Made by a program: the position numbers and the translations under genes
Part shown: in pieces, positions 15,455 to 25,645 of the stretch
Layout: each line of letters opens with the position of its first letter
Numbering within the stretch: position 1 is the stretch's first letter
Notes under the pieces: model-generated
Seen by the model: only the letters and a program-made list of their open reading frames with translations
Databases searched by the model: none
Told to the model about the DNA's origin: nothing
NCBI GenBank assembly: GCA_017444665.1
Contig: JAFSWC010000015.1
Coordinates: 1-64,000 of the forward strand
Direction: 5' to 3'
DNA length: 64,000 nucleotides
DNA from: Oscillospiraceae bacterium
GTDB taxonomy: Bacteria; Bacillota; Clostridia; Oscillospirales; Oscillospiraceae

Positions 15455-16323
15455 TGGCGGAATCTTTTGAAAAGCTGAATATCCAGTGGTTCCCCGGCCA
15501 CATGACCAAGGCCCAGCGCATGATTGAGGAGAATATTGGCCTTGTCGACGCGGTCTGCGAGCTTCTTGACGCCCGTATCCCGCGCGCCAGCCGCAATCCT
15601 GACATCGACCGGCTTGCCGCCGGCAAGCCCAGGCTTGTGATTCTCAACCGATGCGATCTGGCGGATCCCGCCGTGACAAAGCAATGGAGCGAGGCCTTCC
15701 GCGCCCAGGGGCTTGCGGTGCTGGAAACGGACGCGCGCTCGGGCAAGGGCATTAACGGTTTCGTCCCCGCAGTGCGTGCACTTTTGGCGGACAAGCTTGC
15801 CGACTATGAGCGCAAGGGGCAGAGCGGACGGGGCCTGAAAATCATGGTGCTCGGCATCCCCAACGTGGGAAAATCGACTTTTATCAACAAGGTCGCCGGA
15901 CGAAAGGCCGCTGCAGCCGGGGACAAGCCCGGTGTGACGCGCGGACGGCAGTGGATCAACATCGACCGGGGGCTCGACATGCTCGACACGCCCGGCATCC
16001 TCTGGCCAAAATTCGACAGCCAGGAGGTCGGCGAAATGCTGGCTGTCACGAACGCAATCAAAAGTGACGTGCTTGACCGCGAGACGCTTGCCGCCAACTT
16101 TATCCTGCGCCTGTGCGAACTCTATCCACAGGCGATCGAGAGCCGTTACGGCATTAAGCCGGCGGGAGACGAAAACGGATTTGAGCTGCTGGAGCTTGCG
16201 GCAAAACGCCGGGGCTTTCTCATCTCGCGCGGCGAGTATGACATCGAACGCATGGCGAATACGCTGCTGGACGAATATCACAGCGGCAAGCTGGGCCGTC
16301 TGAGTCTGGAGAGACCGGAATGA
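15451..16323 (+). CDS. ylqF: Ribosome biogenesis GTPase YlqF/RbgA
   Basis: This 290-residue circularly permuted GTPase is needed for late 50S assembly. The motif order is G4 NRCD (66-69), G1 GIPNVGKS (135-142) and G3 DTPG (179-182), diagnostic of the permutation, with the WFPGHMTKA box at the N terminus. The start overlaps the lepB stop. Firmicutes commonly place it next to rnhB, as here. Confidence 0.95.
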   Translation: MMAESFEKLNIQWFPGHMTKAQRMIEENIGLVDAVCELLDARIPRASRNPDIDRLAAGKPRLVILNRCDLADPAVTKQWSEAFRAQGLAVLETDARSGKGINGFVPAVRALLADKLADYERKGQSGRGLKIMVLGIPNVGKSTFINKVAGRKAAAAGDKPGVTRGRQWINIDRGLDMLDTPGILWPKFDSQEVGEMLAVTNAIKSDVLDRETLAANFILRLCELYPQAIESRYGIKPAGDENGFELLELAAKRRGFLISRGEYDIERMANTLLDEYHSGKLGRLSLERPE

Positions 16324-16919
16324 CAGAACTCTGGAACATTGAAAACGAGATCTATGAAAGCGGCGTCACGCCGCTTTGCGGCGTGGACGAAGCGGGCCGC
16401 GGCCCGCTGGCCGGGCCGGTTTGTGCTGCGGCGGTCATCCTTCCGCGAGGCACGGTGATCGAGGGCCTGAACGATTCCAAAAAGCTCAGCGAAAAAAAGC
16501 GCGAACTGCTCTATGACGAGATCGTCGAAAAGGCGATTACCTATGGCATTGCTTTTGCAACCGTTGAAGAGATCGAGAAAAAGAATATTCTCGAGGCGAC
16601 CTTTCTTGCCATGAACCGCGCAATCGAAAAGCTATCCGTCCGTCCGGCGCTTGCGCTGATCGACGGCAACCGCGACAAGGGCATTTGTGTCCCTTCCCGC
16701 TGTGTCATCGGCGGCGATGGCAAGTGCGCCGACATCGCAGCGGCCAGCATTCTGGCAAAGGTGACGCGTGACAGGTATATGCTTGAGATGGCGGAGCGTT
16801 ATCCGCAGTACGGCTTTGAAAAACACAAAGGCTACGGAACGGCGGCGCATTACGCCGCGATCCGCGAATATGGACCAAGCCCGCTGCACCGAATGAGCTT
16901 TCTGAGGAAAATGCACTGA
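16320..16919 (+). CDS. rnhB: Ribonuclease HII
   Basis: This 199-residue enzyme removes ribonucleotides from DNA and RNA-DNA hybrids. The metal site is seen as D23-E24 in [13 protein letters not shown] and D115 in LIDGN. The later box [15 protein letters not shown] and GYGT complete the family pattern. It overlaps ylqF at its start and yraN at its end, so translation is coupled. Confidence 0.96.
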   Translation: MTELWNIENEIYESGVTPLCGVDEAGRGPLAGPVCAAAVILPRGTVIEGLNDSKKLSEKKRELLYDEIVEKAITYGIAFATVEEIEKKNILEATFLAMNRAIEKLSVRPALALIDGNRDKGICVPSRCVIGGDGKCADIAAASILAKVTRDRYMLEMAERYPQYGFEKHKGYGTAAHYAAIREYGPSPLHRMSFLRKMH

Positions 16920-17278
16920 TGGAAGCAAGAGAACTTGGCCGCTTCGGCGAAAAAGAGGCGGTGAAATACCTGCGTCGTCACGGCTATCGGATTGTGGAGA
17001 CAAACTATTCCTGCCGCGTTGGAGAGGTCGACGTGATCGCGCGAAAGGGACGTTATCTCGCTTTTGTCGAGGTAAAGCTGCGCAAAAGCGCCGAATTCGC
17101 CTCCGCGCGCGAATTTGTCACCAGAAGCAAACAGCAGCGCATCCTTTTGACCGCCGCGCTCTACCTGGCCCAAAACGAGACAGACCTCCAGCCGCGCTTT
17201 GACGTGATTGAGATCTACGCGCCGCAGGGGGAAAAGGGAAAGCTTACGATCCATCACATCGAGGACGCTTTTTCGTAA
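16919..17278 (+). CDS. yraN: YraN family (UPF0102) nuclease-fold protein
   Basis: This 119-residue protein is the common partner of rnhB. It shows GRFGEKEAVKYLRRHGY, then GEVDVIARKGRYLAFVEVKLR, the D-ExK core of a restriction-endonuclease-like fold. The biochemical function is unproven; a DNA repair or recombination role is usually proposed. The start shares a base with the rnhB stop. Confidence 0.92.
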   Translation: MEARELGRFGEKEAVKYLRRHGYRIVETNYSCRVGEVDVIARKGRYLAFVEVKLRKSAEFASAREFVTRSKQQRILLTAALYLAQNETDLQPRFDVIEIYAPQGEKGKLTIHHIEDAFS

Positions 17279-17286
17279 TACCGGTA

Positions 17287-17312
17287 TGTAGGGGAGGGGC
17301 TCGCCCCTCCCG
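17287..17312 (+). terminator. GC-rich hairpin after yraN
   Basis: GGGGAGGGGC and GCCCCTCCC form a compact stem. No T-run follows, so it may be a dispersed GC-rich repeat more than a true terminator. Confidence 0.5.
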
Positions 17313-17334
17313 CTGTTTCAAAGAGAAAAGACGG

Positions 17335-17508
17335 TCAGCAGCAGCCGCGCGGGCAGAAGGTAGAACAATAGGTCTCGCCCTTTGTCTCGGCCTTCTCGTT
17401 GCGGACGTGAATCGTCTCGGCGCTGCAGCGGCGATCGACGGTGTTGTACTTGCACCCCGTCACACTGCAGCCGACGCCGGGCAGAATCTCGTGCTTTTGT
17501 TCAGACAT
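17335..17508 (-). CDS. DUF1540 Cys-rich small protein
   Basis: This 57-residue protein has the DUF1540 arrangement: CSVTGCKYN, then C in DRRCSAETI, then YCSTFCPRGCC. The eight cysteines suggest metal binding. Homologues are common in spore-forming Clostridia. The ATG at 17506-17508 follows AAAGGAGAAGCG; the frame is open 25 codons further but without a ribosome site. It is transcribed divergently from the phosphoesterase. Confidence 0.88.
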   Translation of the reverse strand: MSEQKHEILPGVGCSVTGCKYNTVDRRCSAETIHVRNEKAETKGETYCSTFCPRGCC

Positions 17509-17581
17509 GACGCTTCTCCTTTCCAAATAGTATGCAATCCTATTTTCTGAAAACCGAAATCTGATTATACGAGGAAACGAC

Positions 17582-18271
17582 ATGGCACTTTACGCGATCG
17601 GCGACACGCATCTTGCCATCGGCAAGGACAAACCCATGGACGTGTTTGGCCCGGCCTGGGACAACCATACCGAAAAGCTGCGCGCGGGCTTTTCCAAGCT
17701 CGGCAGTGACGACGTGTGTGTGCTGTGCGGCGATCTCAGCTGGGGCATGGGGCTGGAGGATTCGCTGGAGGATTTTCTGTTTATTGATTCGCTGCCAGGG
17801 CGAAAAATCATACTCAAGGGCAACCACGACTACTGGTGGAGTACGGCTGCAAAGACAAAAAAGTTTTTTGCCGCCCACGGGATCGGCTCGATCGACATCC
17901 TCAACAACAACAGCTTTCTCTACGGCGACGTGGCGCTGTGCGGCACGCGCGGCTGGTTTTACGAGGAAGAGACCGGGCAGGCGCACGATAAAAAGATCAT
18001 GCTGCGCGAGATCGGGCGGCTGAAGACCTCGCTGGAATCGGCGGGGGAAAGGGAAAAGCTGGTCTTTCTGCATTACCCGCCGCTCTTTCTGAAATACCGC
18101 TGCGAGGAGATCCTGTCTCTGCTTCGCGAGTACAAGGTTCGTCTTTGCTGTTACGGCCATATCCACGGTAAGGGCGGCCGGATGAGCTTTAACGGCGTGC
18201 GCGACGGATGCGAATTCCGCCTGGTCTCAGCCGATTTTGTAAACTTTGAGCCGGTGCTGCTTCTGCCGTGA
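17582..18271 (+). CDS. Calcineurin-like metallophosphoesterase
   Basis: This 229-residue protein has a complete two-metal site: D8 and H10 (GDTH), D51 (GDLSW), N81-H82 (GNHDYWW), LHYPP and GHIHG. It belongs to the YpbG/YkuE-like stand-alone phosphoesterases of Firmicutes, whose substrates are unknown. A GAGGAAAC ribosome site is close to the ATG. It appears monocistronic. Confidence 0.88.
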   Translation: MALYAIGDTHLAIGKDKPMDVFGPAWDNHTEKLRAGFSKLGSDDVCVLCGDLSWGMGLEDSLEDFLFIDSLPGRKIILKGNHDYWWSTAAKTKKFFAAHGIGSIDILNNNSFLYGDVALCGTRGWFYEEETGQAHDKKIMLREIGRLKTSLESAGEREKLVFLHYPPLFLKYRCEEILSLLREYKVRLCCYGHIHGKGGRMSFNGVRDGCEFRLVSADFVNFEPVLLLP

Positions 18272-18313
18272 CGAAAAATGCTCAATAGCGGCCGGCAATT
18301 CATGAATTTGTCA

Positions 18314-18342
18314 TTGATTTTACAGGAATAATCTGATATGAT
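18314..18342 (+). promoter_or_regulatory. tig promoter
   Basis: TTGATT (18314-18319) and TATGAT (18337-18342) are 17 bases apart, about 40 bases before the trigger factor start. Confidence 0.7.
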
Positions 18343-18381
18343 AACCGGGTCTGCATAGATAATATAGGAGGGCAAGCAACC

Positions 18382-19830
18382 ATGATCGTAAAGAACATCG
18401 AGAAAAAAGAGAACAATACCGTATCGTTTCAGGTAAGCTGCGACGCGGCTGAATTTGAAAAGGCCATCAACAGCGCCTATCTGAAGGCGAAGAAGAATAT
18501 ATACATTCCCGGCTTCCGCAAGGGTAAGGCGCCCCGTGCCATTATCGAGGGCATGTACGGCTCCGAGGCCTTTTATCAGGAGGCGATGGACGAGCTGGCT
18601 CCCGAGGCCTTTGATCTGGGCGTCAAGGAAGGCGAACTGAAGGTTGTCGGCGCACCGGCTATCACCGATGTGAACGTCACCGAGGAAAAGGGCGTCGAGT
18701 ACACTTTCTCCGCGGAAGTGTATCCGGTTATCACGCTCGGCCAGTACAAGGGGCTTGAGGCCGAGCGCCCTGTGCGTGAGATCACCGAGCAGGACGTCGT
18801 CGACGAGCTGGAAAGCGCCCGCAAGCGCAACGCCCGCAAGGTCAGCGCCGATGACCGCGAGGCCAGGATGGGCGACATCGCCAACATCGATTTTGACGGT
18901 TACCTCAACGGCGAGCGCTTCGACGGCGGCAAAAGCGAGGGCTATGACCTCACGCTCGGCTCCAACTCCTTTGTCCCCGGCTTCGAGGACCAGATCGTCG
19001 GCATGAAGGTCGGTGAGGAGAAGGACGTCAACATTACCTTCCCCCAGGAGTACACCCCCGAACTCGCGGGCAAGGACGTCGTGTTCAAGGTCAAGCTTAA
19101 CAGTCTCAGCTTTGAGGAGTTGCCCGAGCTGGACGACGAGTTTGCCGTCGACAACGGCTTTGACACCCTTGACGAGTACAAGGCCGACATTCGAGCCAAT
19201 ATCGAAAAGCGTTTCAGCGAACAGGCCGACAGCGCCTTCCGCAGCGAAGTCGTCAAAAAGGCTATTGACAACATGACTGTTTCCGTCCCGTCCTCTATGA
19301 TCGCCGCCAAGGTCGAGGACATCCTGCGCAACTATGCTGCCAATTTCGGCATGACTGACCGCAGCATGCCGCTTGATAAGCTGCAGGAGATGCTGGGCGT
19401 GGACGAGAACATGATGAAGCTCAATATCCGTCCAGCAGCCGAGTATCAAGTCAAGAACGATCTGTTGCTTGACGCTGTTGTCGAGGCAGAAAAGCTGGAA
19501 GCCACCGCAGAAGAGATCGACGCCTTTGTCGCCAAAATGGCCGAGGGATTCGGCGCCACCGCCGAACAGCTGAAGGCCTACTTCGGCGAGGAGACGCTGG
19601 CCGAAGAGGTCAAAAAGGACAAGGCCGGTAAGCTGATCGTCGACAGCGCTGTTGCCGTTGCGCCCGCCGCCGAGGAAAAGGCAGAGGAGAAGACGGCCGC
19701 CAAGAAAAAGACCGCGAAGAAGGTCGCACCCAAGGCTGAGGACGGCGAGGAAAAGCCCAAGCGCACCCGCAAAAAGGCCGAGCCGAAGGCTGAGGAAGAG
19801 AGCCAGAGCGAAGAGGAAAAGGCCGAATAA
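18382..19830 (+). CDS. tig: Trigger factor with Lys/Ala-rich C-terminal extension
   Basis: This 482-residue ribosome-bound chaperone and prolyl isomerase has the ribosome-docking loop GFRKGKAPR in the N domain, an FKBP domain at about 155-240, and helical C-terminal arms to about 420. The last 60 residues are an unusual low-complexity tail of AAKKKTAKK, KPKRTRKK and acidic stretches, absent from the canonical protein of about 430 residues. It resembles histone H1-like tails and may bind RNA or DNA. AGGAGGGCAAG precedes the ATG. The tig-clpP-clpX-lon order is classical. Confidence 0.95.
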   Translation: MIVKNIEKKENNTVSFQVSCDAAEFEKAINSAYLKAKKNIYIPGFRKGKAPRAIIEGMYGSEAFYQEAMDELAPEAFDLGVKEGELKVVGAPAITDVNVTEEKGVEYTFSAEVYPVITLGQYKGLEAERPVREITEQDVVDELESARKRNARKVSADDREARMGDIANIDFDGYLNGERFDGGKSEGYDLTLGSNSFVPGFEDQIVGMKVGEEKDVNITFPQEYTPELAGKDVVFKVKLNSLSFEELPELDDEFAVDNGFDTLDEYKADIRANIEKRFSEQADSAFRSEVVKKAIDNMTVSVPSSMIAAKVEDILRNYAANFGMTDRSMPLDKLQEMLGVDENMMKLNIRPAAEYQVKNDLLLDAVVEAEKLEATAEEIDAFVAKMAEGFGATAEQLKAYFGEETLAEEVKKDKAGKLIVDSAVAVAPAAEEKAEEKTAAKKKTAKKVAPKAEDGEEKPKRTRKKAEPKAEEESQSEEEKAE

Positions 19831-19891
19831 TTCCCTCGGGATTAGGATATGCTCTCTTGGACGCTGATAAATGGAAGGAGAGTTTCATACA

Positions 19892-20473
19892 ATGAGTTTA
19901 GTCCCTTATGTCGTTGAGCAGACGAGCCGCGGCGAGCGTTCATACGACATTTTCTCCCGACTTCTCAACGACCGCATCGTAATGCTCAGCGAGGAAGTCA
20001 ACGACACTACGGCAAGCCTGATCGTCGCCCAGCTCCTTTACCTTGAGGCGCAGGACCCCGACAAGGACATTCAGTTTTACATCAACAGCCCCGGCGGCAG
20101 CGTGACGGCCGGTCTGGCGATCTATGATACGATGCAGTACATCAAGCCGGATGTCTCCACGATCTGCATCGGCATGGCCGCTTCGATGGGTGCGTTTCTT
20201 CTCTCGTCCGGTGCAAAAGGCAAGCGCATCGCGCTGCCAAACGCGGAGATCATGATCCACCAGCCCTCCGGCGGAAGCCAGGGCCAGGCGACCGATATTC
20301 AGATCCAGGCCGAGCAGATCCTGAAGATCAAGAAAAAACTCAACGAGATCCTGGCCGGCAACACCGAAAAGGATATCTCCGTGATCGAGCGGGATACCGA
20401 GCGCGACCACTTTATGACAGCCGAAGAGGCGCGTGAATACGGCTTGATCGACAAGGTCATTTACAAACGCTGA
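19892..20473 (+). CDS. clpP: ATP-dependent Clp protease proteolytic subunit
   Basis: This 193-residue serine protease subunit forms the double-heptamer chamber used by ClpX. The triad is in place: S98 (GMAASMG), H123 (MIHQPSGG) and D172. I chose the ATG at 19892 because GGAAGGAG lies just before it and [10 protein letters not shown] is the usual start. It is followed by clpX. Confidence 0.97.
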   Translation: MSLVPYVVEQTSRGERSYDIFSRLLNDRIVMLSEEVNDTTASLIVAQLLYLEAQDPDKDIQFYINSPGGSVTAGLAIYDTMQYIKPDVSTICIGMAASMGAFLLSSGAKGKRIALPNAEIMIHQPSGGSQGQATDIQIQAEQILKIKKKLNEILAGNTEKDISVIERDTERDHFMTAEEAREYGLIDKVIYKR

Positions 20474-20480
20474 ATTTCTT

Positions 20481-20513
20481 AAAGGGGGGAACTGAAAAAA
20501 CGGTTCCCCCTTT
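20481..20513 (+). terminator. Hairpin between clpP and clpX
   Basis: AAAGGGGGGAAC pairs with GTTCCCCCTTT with one bulged G and is followed by a modest T-rich stretch. It may be a partial terminator that tunes the clpP:clpX ratio. Confidence 0.5.
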
Positions 20514-20540
20514 ACGTTCCTTTTATGAAGGAGTTTCATT

Positions 20541-21791
20541 ATGCCAAGAAATGAAGACAGAAAAAGCATCCGATGCTCTTTTTGCGGCAAGCCGCAATCG
20601 CTTGCCAACCGGTTGATCGCCGGTAACGGCAGCTATATCTGCGACGAGTGTGTCCGCATGTGCGCCAGCATCATCGGAGATGAGCCCGCAAACGTTGCGG
20701 AGGGCTACGATGGCCTGCCGCTCGCGCTTGACAAGCTGCCGAAGCCCGTGCAGATCAAGGCGGGTCTTGACGAATACGTCATCGGCCAGGATCGCGCCAA
20801 GATCGTGCTGTCCGTCGCCGTCTATAACCACTACAAGCGCATCCTGCACCAGGCGAAAGACGATGTCGAGCTGCAAAAGAGCAATATCCTGCTTGTCGGT
20901 CCCACCGGCAGCGGCAAAACGCTTTTTGCCCAGACAATGGCCAAGATGCTTGACGTACCCTTTGCCATCGCCGACGCCACAACTCTGACCGAGGCCGGCT
21001 ATGTCGGCGAGGATGTGGAAAATGTGATCTTAAAGCTGCTGCAGGCCGCCGACTTTGACGTTGAACGAGCGCAGCGCGGCATCATCTATATCGACGAGAT
21101 CGACAAAATCGCGCGGCGCAGCGAAAACCCATCGATTACGCGCGACGTCTCCGGCGAAGGCGTGCAGCAGGCGCTTTTGAAGCTGCTGGAGGGTACGATC
21201 GCAAATGTCCCGCCCAACGGCGGACGCAAGCATCCGCAGCAGGAGTTCATTCACGTCGATACCACAAACATCCTGTTCATCTGCGGCGGCGCATTCGATG
21301 GCCTTGACAAGATCATCGAAAAGCGTATGGATAAAAAAACGATGGGCTTTGGCGCCGAAATCAAGGGCAATACCGAGCGGGACGTGGGCGAGATCCTGCG
21401 AAACGTCCAGCAGCATGACCTGCTGAAATTCGGCATTATTCCGGAACTGATCGGCCGCCTGCCGGTTGTCGCCACGCTCGACTCGCTTGACCGCGGCGAT
21501 CTCGTCCGCATTCTGACCGAGCCGAAAAACGCCATGACGAAGCAGTACGAGGCACTGCTCGGCTACGACGACGTCGAGCTTGCCTTTGATCCGGAGGCGC
21601 TTGAAGCGGTGGCCGACAAGGCTATTGAAAGAAAGATCGGCGCGCGCGGACTGCGCAGCGTGATGGAAAGCATCATGACCGACATCATGTATCGTGTTCC
21701 CTCCGATCCCTCGATCTGCCGCGTCGTGATCACGCCCGAGTGCGTACGGAACGGAAGCGAACCGACCGTGGAGCACCGCAAGGGCGAATAA
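20541..21791 (+). CDS. clpX: ATP-dependent Clp protease ATP-binding subunit ClpX
   Basis: This 416-residue AAA+ unfoldase has the N-terminal zinc domain C12-C15-C34-C37, Walker A GPTGSGKT (120-127), and the pore and sensor regions. It delivers tagged proteins to ClpP. ATGAAGGAG lies just upstream of the ATG. It is followed by lon after 45 bases, so the proteolysis genes form one block. Confidence 0.97.
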   Translation: MPRNEDRKSIRCSFCGKPQSLANRLIAGNGSYICDECVRMCASIIGDEPANVAEGYDGLPLALDKLPKPVQIKAGLDEYVIGQDRAKIVLSVAVYNHYKRILHQAKDDVELQKSNILLVGPTGSGKTLFAQTMAKMLDVPFAIADATTLTEAGYVGEDVENVILKLLQAADFDVERAQRGIIYIDEIDKIARRSENPSITRDVSGEGVQQALLKLLEGTIANVPPNGGRKHPQQEFIHVDTTNILFICGGAFDGLDKIIEKRMDKKTMGFGAEIKGNTERDVGEILRNVQQHDLLKFGIIPELIGRLPVVATLDSLDRGDLVRILTEPKNAMTKQYEALLGYDDVELAFDPEALEAVADKAIERKIGARGLRSVMESIMTDIMYRVPSDPSICRVVITPECVRNGSEPTVEHRKGE

Positions 21792-21836
21792 TTAGCATAA
21801 GATAAGGCCCGATCTCCTCGAAAGGAGGAAAAACAC

Positions 21837-24239
21837 ATGAGTGAAATCATCGAAAATGAAGTAATCAGCCTGCCGCTGCTGCCGCTGCGCGGACTGAATG
21901 TTTTTCCCGGCATGCTGCTGACCTTTGACGTCGAGCGTCCGGCCTCTGTCGCCGCTCTCAGCGCGGCGGTCAGACGCAACAGCCTGATTTTCCTAAGCGC
22001 GCAGAAGGACATTTCCATCGACGCGCCGGAGGAGGACGATATCTATCGTATCGGCACGGTCTGCCGGATTCGCCAGCAGCTGCGCCAGCCGCGCGCCAGC
22101 GTCTGCCGCGTAATGGTCGAGGGACTGTACCGCGCCCGGGCGCTGGAGATGAGCACCGAAGGCAAGTATTACACGGCCAGGGTCGAAAACCTTCCTGACA
22201 AAGCCGAGCGTGTGCGCTCCGAGCGTAAAGAGGCGCTGGTACGCAACTGCCTGACGCTCTTCAGCGATTATCTGCATCTCAATCCGGATATGATGAACGA
22301 GCAGCTGCTCAACGTCATTTCCAACCCTGACCTTGGCTTTGTGATCAGCTATATTGCGCAGAATGTACGCTTTTCCGTTGAAAATAAGCAAAAGCTTCTT
22401 GAAGAACTCTATCCCAGCCGGAGACTTGTGATGCTGGGGAAAATGCTCACGCGCGAGATCGAGATCCTGAATATCGAAAAGGAACTCAACGAGGCTACGC
22501 AGGAAGAGGTCACCCGCTCGCAGCGTGAATACTATCTGCGCGAAGAGCTCAAATTGATCCAGTCGGAGCTCGGCGGCGAGGGTGAGAACGATGACCTTGA
22601 TACATACCGAACAAAGATCAGCGCCCTCCCCGTCAGCGACGAAATTCGCGAAAGACTGCTTAAAGAAGTTTCCAAGCTGCAGAAACAGCCCTTCGGCTCG
22701 TCCGAAGCGGCGGTCATCCGCGGCTATCTTGACACCTGCCTGGAGATCCCTTGGGGCGTAAAAACAAAAGAGACCATTGATATCGACAAGGCGCGAAAGG
22801 TGCTGGATAACGACCACTACGGCCTCGAAAAGGTCAAGGAGAGGATACTGGAGTACCTGGCCGTGCGTCAGCTGACGCCGGAGGTAAAGGGCGGGCTTAT
22901 TTGCCTCGTCGGACCTCCGGGCACAGGTAAGACAAGTATCGCCATGTCGATCGCCCGGGCGACCGGCCGCAAATGCGTGCGTATTTCGCTTGGCGGCGTG
23001 CATGACGAGGCCGAGATCCGCGGCCACCGCAAGACCTATATCGGCGCGATGCCCGGCCGCATTATCTCCGGCATCATCCAGGCCAAGAGCTGCAATCCGC
23101 TGATGGTCCTGGACGAGATCGACAAGGTCGGTGCGGATTATCGCGGCGATCCTTCAGCCGCACTGCTTGAAGCTCTTGACGGCGAGCAGAACGGCACGTT
23201 CCGCGACAACTTCCTGGAGATCCCGTTCGATCTCTCCGGCGTGTTTTTCATCACGACCGCAAATACGACTGACACGATCCCGCGCGCGCTCCTTGACCGT
23301 ATGGAGGTCATTGAGATGTCCAGCTACACCGACGAGGAAAAGCTGCAGATCGCAAAGCGGCATTTGATCCCCAAGCAGCGGAAAAAACACGGCCTGAAGG
23401 CTGCACAGCTGCGCTTTGACGACGCGGCGATCCGTGCTGTGATCAGCCGCTATACGCGCGAATCCGGCGTACGTGTTTTGGAGCGGGAGATCGCAAGCAT
23501 CTGCCGAAAGACGGCCTTCGCGATCGCCCAGGGCGAAACGAAGAGCGTTTTAGTTCGTGCGGACGGACTTGAAAAGCTGTTGGGAACGAGAAAGTTTGTC
23601 GATGACGAGCTGCGGGCACGCGACGAGATCGGCCTTGTGCGCGGCCTGGCGTATACCTCTGTCGGCGGCGAAGTGCTTGACGTCGAGTGCGCGGTGCTGG
23701 ATGGCACCGGCCGCATCGAGCTGACCGGCAATCTTGGCGACGTGATGAAGGAATCGGCGCGCGCTGCCGTTACCTGCCTGCGCAGCCGCGCGGAAGCGCT
23801 CGGCATTGACCCGGACTTTTACAAGAACAAGGATATCCACATCCATTTCCCGGAGGGCGCGATCCCCAAGGACGGTCCCTCGGCAGGCGTAACGGTCGTT
23901 ACGGCGCTGGCGTCGGCGCTGACAGGGCGTGCGGTGCGGCGCGATATCGCCATGACGGGCGAAATCACGCTGCGTGGGCGCGTTCTGCCGATCGGAGGAC
24001 TGAAGGAAAAGACAATGGCCGCTTTCCGCGCCGGCGTCAAAACGGTGATCCTCCCTGCGGAAAACGAGCGGGATCTGAACGATATCGACCGGACGGTACG
24101 CGCTTCGCTGCAATTTGTTCCTGCGGCGAGTATCGACACCGTGCTGCAGACGGCGCTGTTGAGCGACGAGGAGCAGGAGCGCGAGTTCGGCGTTCCGCCG
24201 CTTGGCGCAAAAGAGCTGTGCGCGGCTGTTAGACAGTAG
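21837..24239 (+). CDS. lon: ATP-dependent protease La (LonA)
   Basis: This 800-residue protein has the N-terminal LON substrate domain, an AAA+ module with Walker A GPPGTGKT (359-366), and a C-terminal protease domain. The Ser-Lys dyad is S682 in DGPSAG and K723 in GGLKEK. It degrades damaged and regulatory proteins. The ribosome site is AAAGGAGG. It ends 7 bases before engB. Confidence 0.97.
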   Translation: MSEIIENEVISLPLLPLRGLNVFPGMLLTFDVERPASVAALSAAVRRNSLIFLSAQKDISIDAPEEDDIYRIGTVCRIRQQLRQPRASVCRVMVEGLYRARALEMSTEGKYYTARVENLPDKAERVRSERKEALVRNCLTLFSDYLHLNPDMMNEQLLNVISNPDLGFVISYIAQNVRFSVENKQKLLEELYPSRRLVMLGKMLTREIEILNIEKELNEATQEEVTRSQREYYLREELKLIQSELGGEGENDDLDTYRTKISALPVSDEIRERLLKEVSKLQKQPFGSSEAAVIRGYLDTCLEIPWGVKTKETIDIDKARKVLDNDHYGLEKVKERILEYLAVRQLTPEVKGGLICLVGPPGTGKTSIAMSIARATGRKCVRISLGGVHDEAEIRGHRKTYIGAMPGRIISGIIQAKSCNPLMVLDEIDKVGADYRGDPSAALLEALDGEQNGTFRDNFLEIPFDLSGVFFITTANTTDTIPRALLDRMEVIEMSSYTDEEKLQIAKRHLIPKQRKKHGLKAAQLRFDDAAIRAVISRYTRESGVRVLEREIASICRKTAFAIAQGETKSVLVRADGLEKLLGTRKFVDDELRARDEIGLVRGLAYTSVGGEVLDVECAVLDGTGRIELTGNLGDVMKESARAAVTCLRSRAEALGIDPDFYKNKDIHIHFPEGAIPKDGPSAGVTVVTALASALTGRAVRRDIAMTGEITLRGRVLPIGGLKEKTMAAFRAGVKTVILPAENERDLNDIDRTVRASLQFVPAASIDTVLQTALLSDEEQEREFGVPPLGAKELCAAVRQ

Positions 24240-24246
24240 GTGCAAG

Positions 24247-24834
24247 ATGTCAAGACCCAATCTGAACAAGGCCGAGTTTGTCAAGTCCGCTGCCGCTCCG
24301 GCGCAGTTTTTGCAGAGCGCGATGCCGCGCATCGCCTTTGCGGGGAAATCGAACGTCGGAAAATCCTCGGTCATCAATCGGCTGCTCAATCGCAAAAATT
24401 TTGCCCGCGTCGGCGCCGAGCCAGGCAAAACGATCCATGTCAATTATTTTCTGATCGACGGCAAGGCCTATTTTATCGACCTGCCCGGCTACGGCTTCGC
24501 CAAAGTTTCCCGCGCGGAAAAAGAGCGCTGGGCAAGACTGATGGAAAGCTTTTTCGCCGGCAAGGATCTGTATGACCGCGGCGTACTGATCGTCGACGCG
24601 CGGCACAAGCCGACGGCCGACGACGTGACGATGGCAGCGTATTTCAAAAGCACCGGCGCCGATTTCATCGTGGTGGCAAACAAGCTGGACAAGCTGAAGA
24701 AAAGCGAGATCGAGCCGAATATCGCCTTGATCCGCGAGACGCTGGCGCTGGATGAGAGCGTGCCGCTGATCCCGTTCTCCGCTGAAAAGGGAGCGGGACG
24801 GGACGAACTGCTGCAGGCGATCTTTCCCGAGTGA
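24247..24834 (+). CDS. engB: Ribosome biogenesis GTP-binding protein EngB/YsxC
   Basis: This 195-residue GTPase acts in 50S subunit assembly. The motifs are G1 GKSNVGKS (33-40), DLPGYGFA and NKLDKLK. The ATG at 24247 is just after the lon stop and gives the normal family length; an in-frame start inside lon exists at 24202 but would add 15 atypical residues. The lon-engB order is conserved in Firmicutes. Confidence 0.95.
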   Translation: MSRPNLNKAEFVKSAAAPAQFLQSAMPRIAFAGKSNVGKSSVINRLLNRKNFARVGAEPGKTIHVNYFLIDGKAYFIDLPGYGFAKVSRAEKERWARLMESFFAGKDLYDRGVLIVDARHKPTADDVTMAAYFKSTGADFIVVANKLDKLKKSEIEPNIALIRETLALDESVPLIPFSAEKGAGRDELLQAIFPE

Positions 24835-24841
24835 TCCGATC

Positions 24842-24877
24842 AAAAAGACGGAAGCAAAACTGCTTCTGTCTTTTTTT
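24842..24877 (+). terminator. Terminator after engB
   Basis: The stem AAAAGACGGAAGCA / TGCTTCTGTCTTTT with an AAAC loop has one mismatch and runs into a T tract. It ends the proteolysis block. Confidence 0.85.
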
Positions 24878-24896
24878 ACGTCTTGTGTCTTGTCTC

Positions 24897-24925
24897 TTGT
24901 AATTTCTCTGCGCGTTTGGTAAAAT
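24897..24925 (+). promoter_or_regulatory. Promoter of the site-2 protease/scpAB operon
   Basis: TTGTAA (24897-24902) and TAAAAT (24920-24925) are 17 bases apart. Confidence 0.65.
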
Positions 24926-24943
24926 ACATAAAAAGGGGTGAGT

Positions 24944-25639
24944 GTGATCGACGCGCTGAGGGAAATATGGGAAGGCTTTGATTTTACGCTGATCCTGGGG
25001 ATATTGCTCAGCGTCATCCCCTCGCTTGTGTGTATCACGCTGCACGAACTGAGTCACGGCCTTGTCGCATACGCGCTGGGTGACGACACAGCCAAACAGG
25101 CCGGGCGGCTGACCTTGAACCCGATCCGCCATCTCGATCTGATGGGCCTTTTGATGATGGTCGTGGCGCATGTCGGCTGGGCAAAGCCCGTGCCGGTGAA
25201 CATGATGAATTTTCGCGATCCCAAGCGCGGCATGGCTGTGACGGCGCTGGCCGGTCCGGTGAGCAACGTGCTGATCGCGTGCTTTTTCTTCTTCCTCTAC
25301 GGCGTTCTGTATCTGCCGCTTTCGATTACCGGCTCCCCGGCCGCGGACTATATGCTGCAGATGGTGGAGCTTACCGCTGTCATCAGCGTGGGCTTTGCGG
25401 TCTTCAACCTGATCCCGATCCCGCCGCTTGACGGGTCAAAGGTGCTGTTTTCACTGGTCAGCGACGAGGCGTATTACAGGCTGATGCGCTATGAGCGCTA
25501 TGGCATGATCCTGCTGTATGTGCTGGTTTTCACCGACGTGCTCGGCTCGCCGCTGCATGCGGGCATTGCTTTTTTGACGGACAAGCTGTTTATCTTTGCC
25601 CGATGGGGCTTTTCTCTGGCAAAATTGTTGTTCGGTTAA
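24944..25639 (+). CDS. Site-2 protease family protein (M50B, YwhC/Rip-like)
   Basis: This intramembrane metalloprotease of about 231 residues has HELSH (H34, E35, H38) and NLIPIPPLDGSK, with several membrane helices. It is a short S2P group commonly found before scpA in Clostridia; its substrate is unknown. The start is GTG. I prefer 24944, which is six bases after AAAAGGGG; GTG at 24938 is in the same frame and overlaps that site. It heads an operon running through ytfJ. Confidence 0.88.
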   Translation: MIDALREIWEGFDFTLILGILLSVIPSLVCITLHELSHGLVAYALGDDTAKQAGRLTLNPIRHLDLMGLLMMVVAHVGWAKPVPVNMMNFRDPKRGMAVTALAGPVSNVLIACFFFFLYGVLYLPLSITGSPAADYMLQMVELTAVISVGFAVFNLIPIPPLDGSKVLFSLVSDEAYYRLMRYERYGMILLYVLVFTDVLGSPLHAGIAFLTDKLFIFARWGFSLAKLLFG

Positions 25640-25645
25640 GATAAA

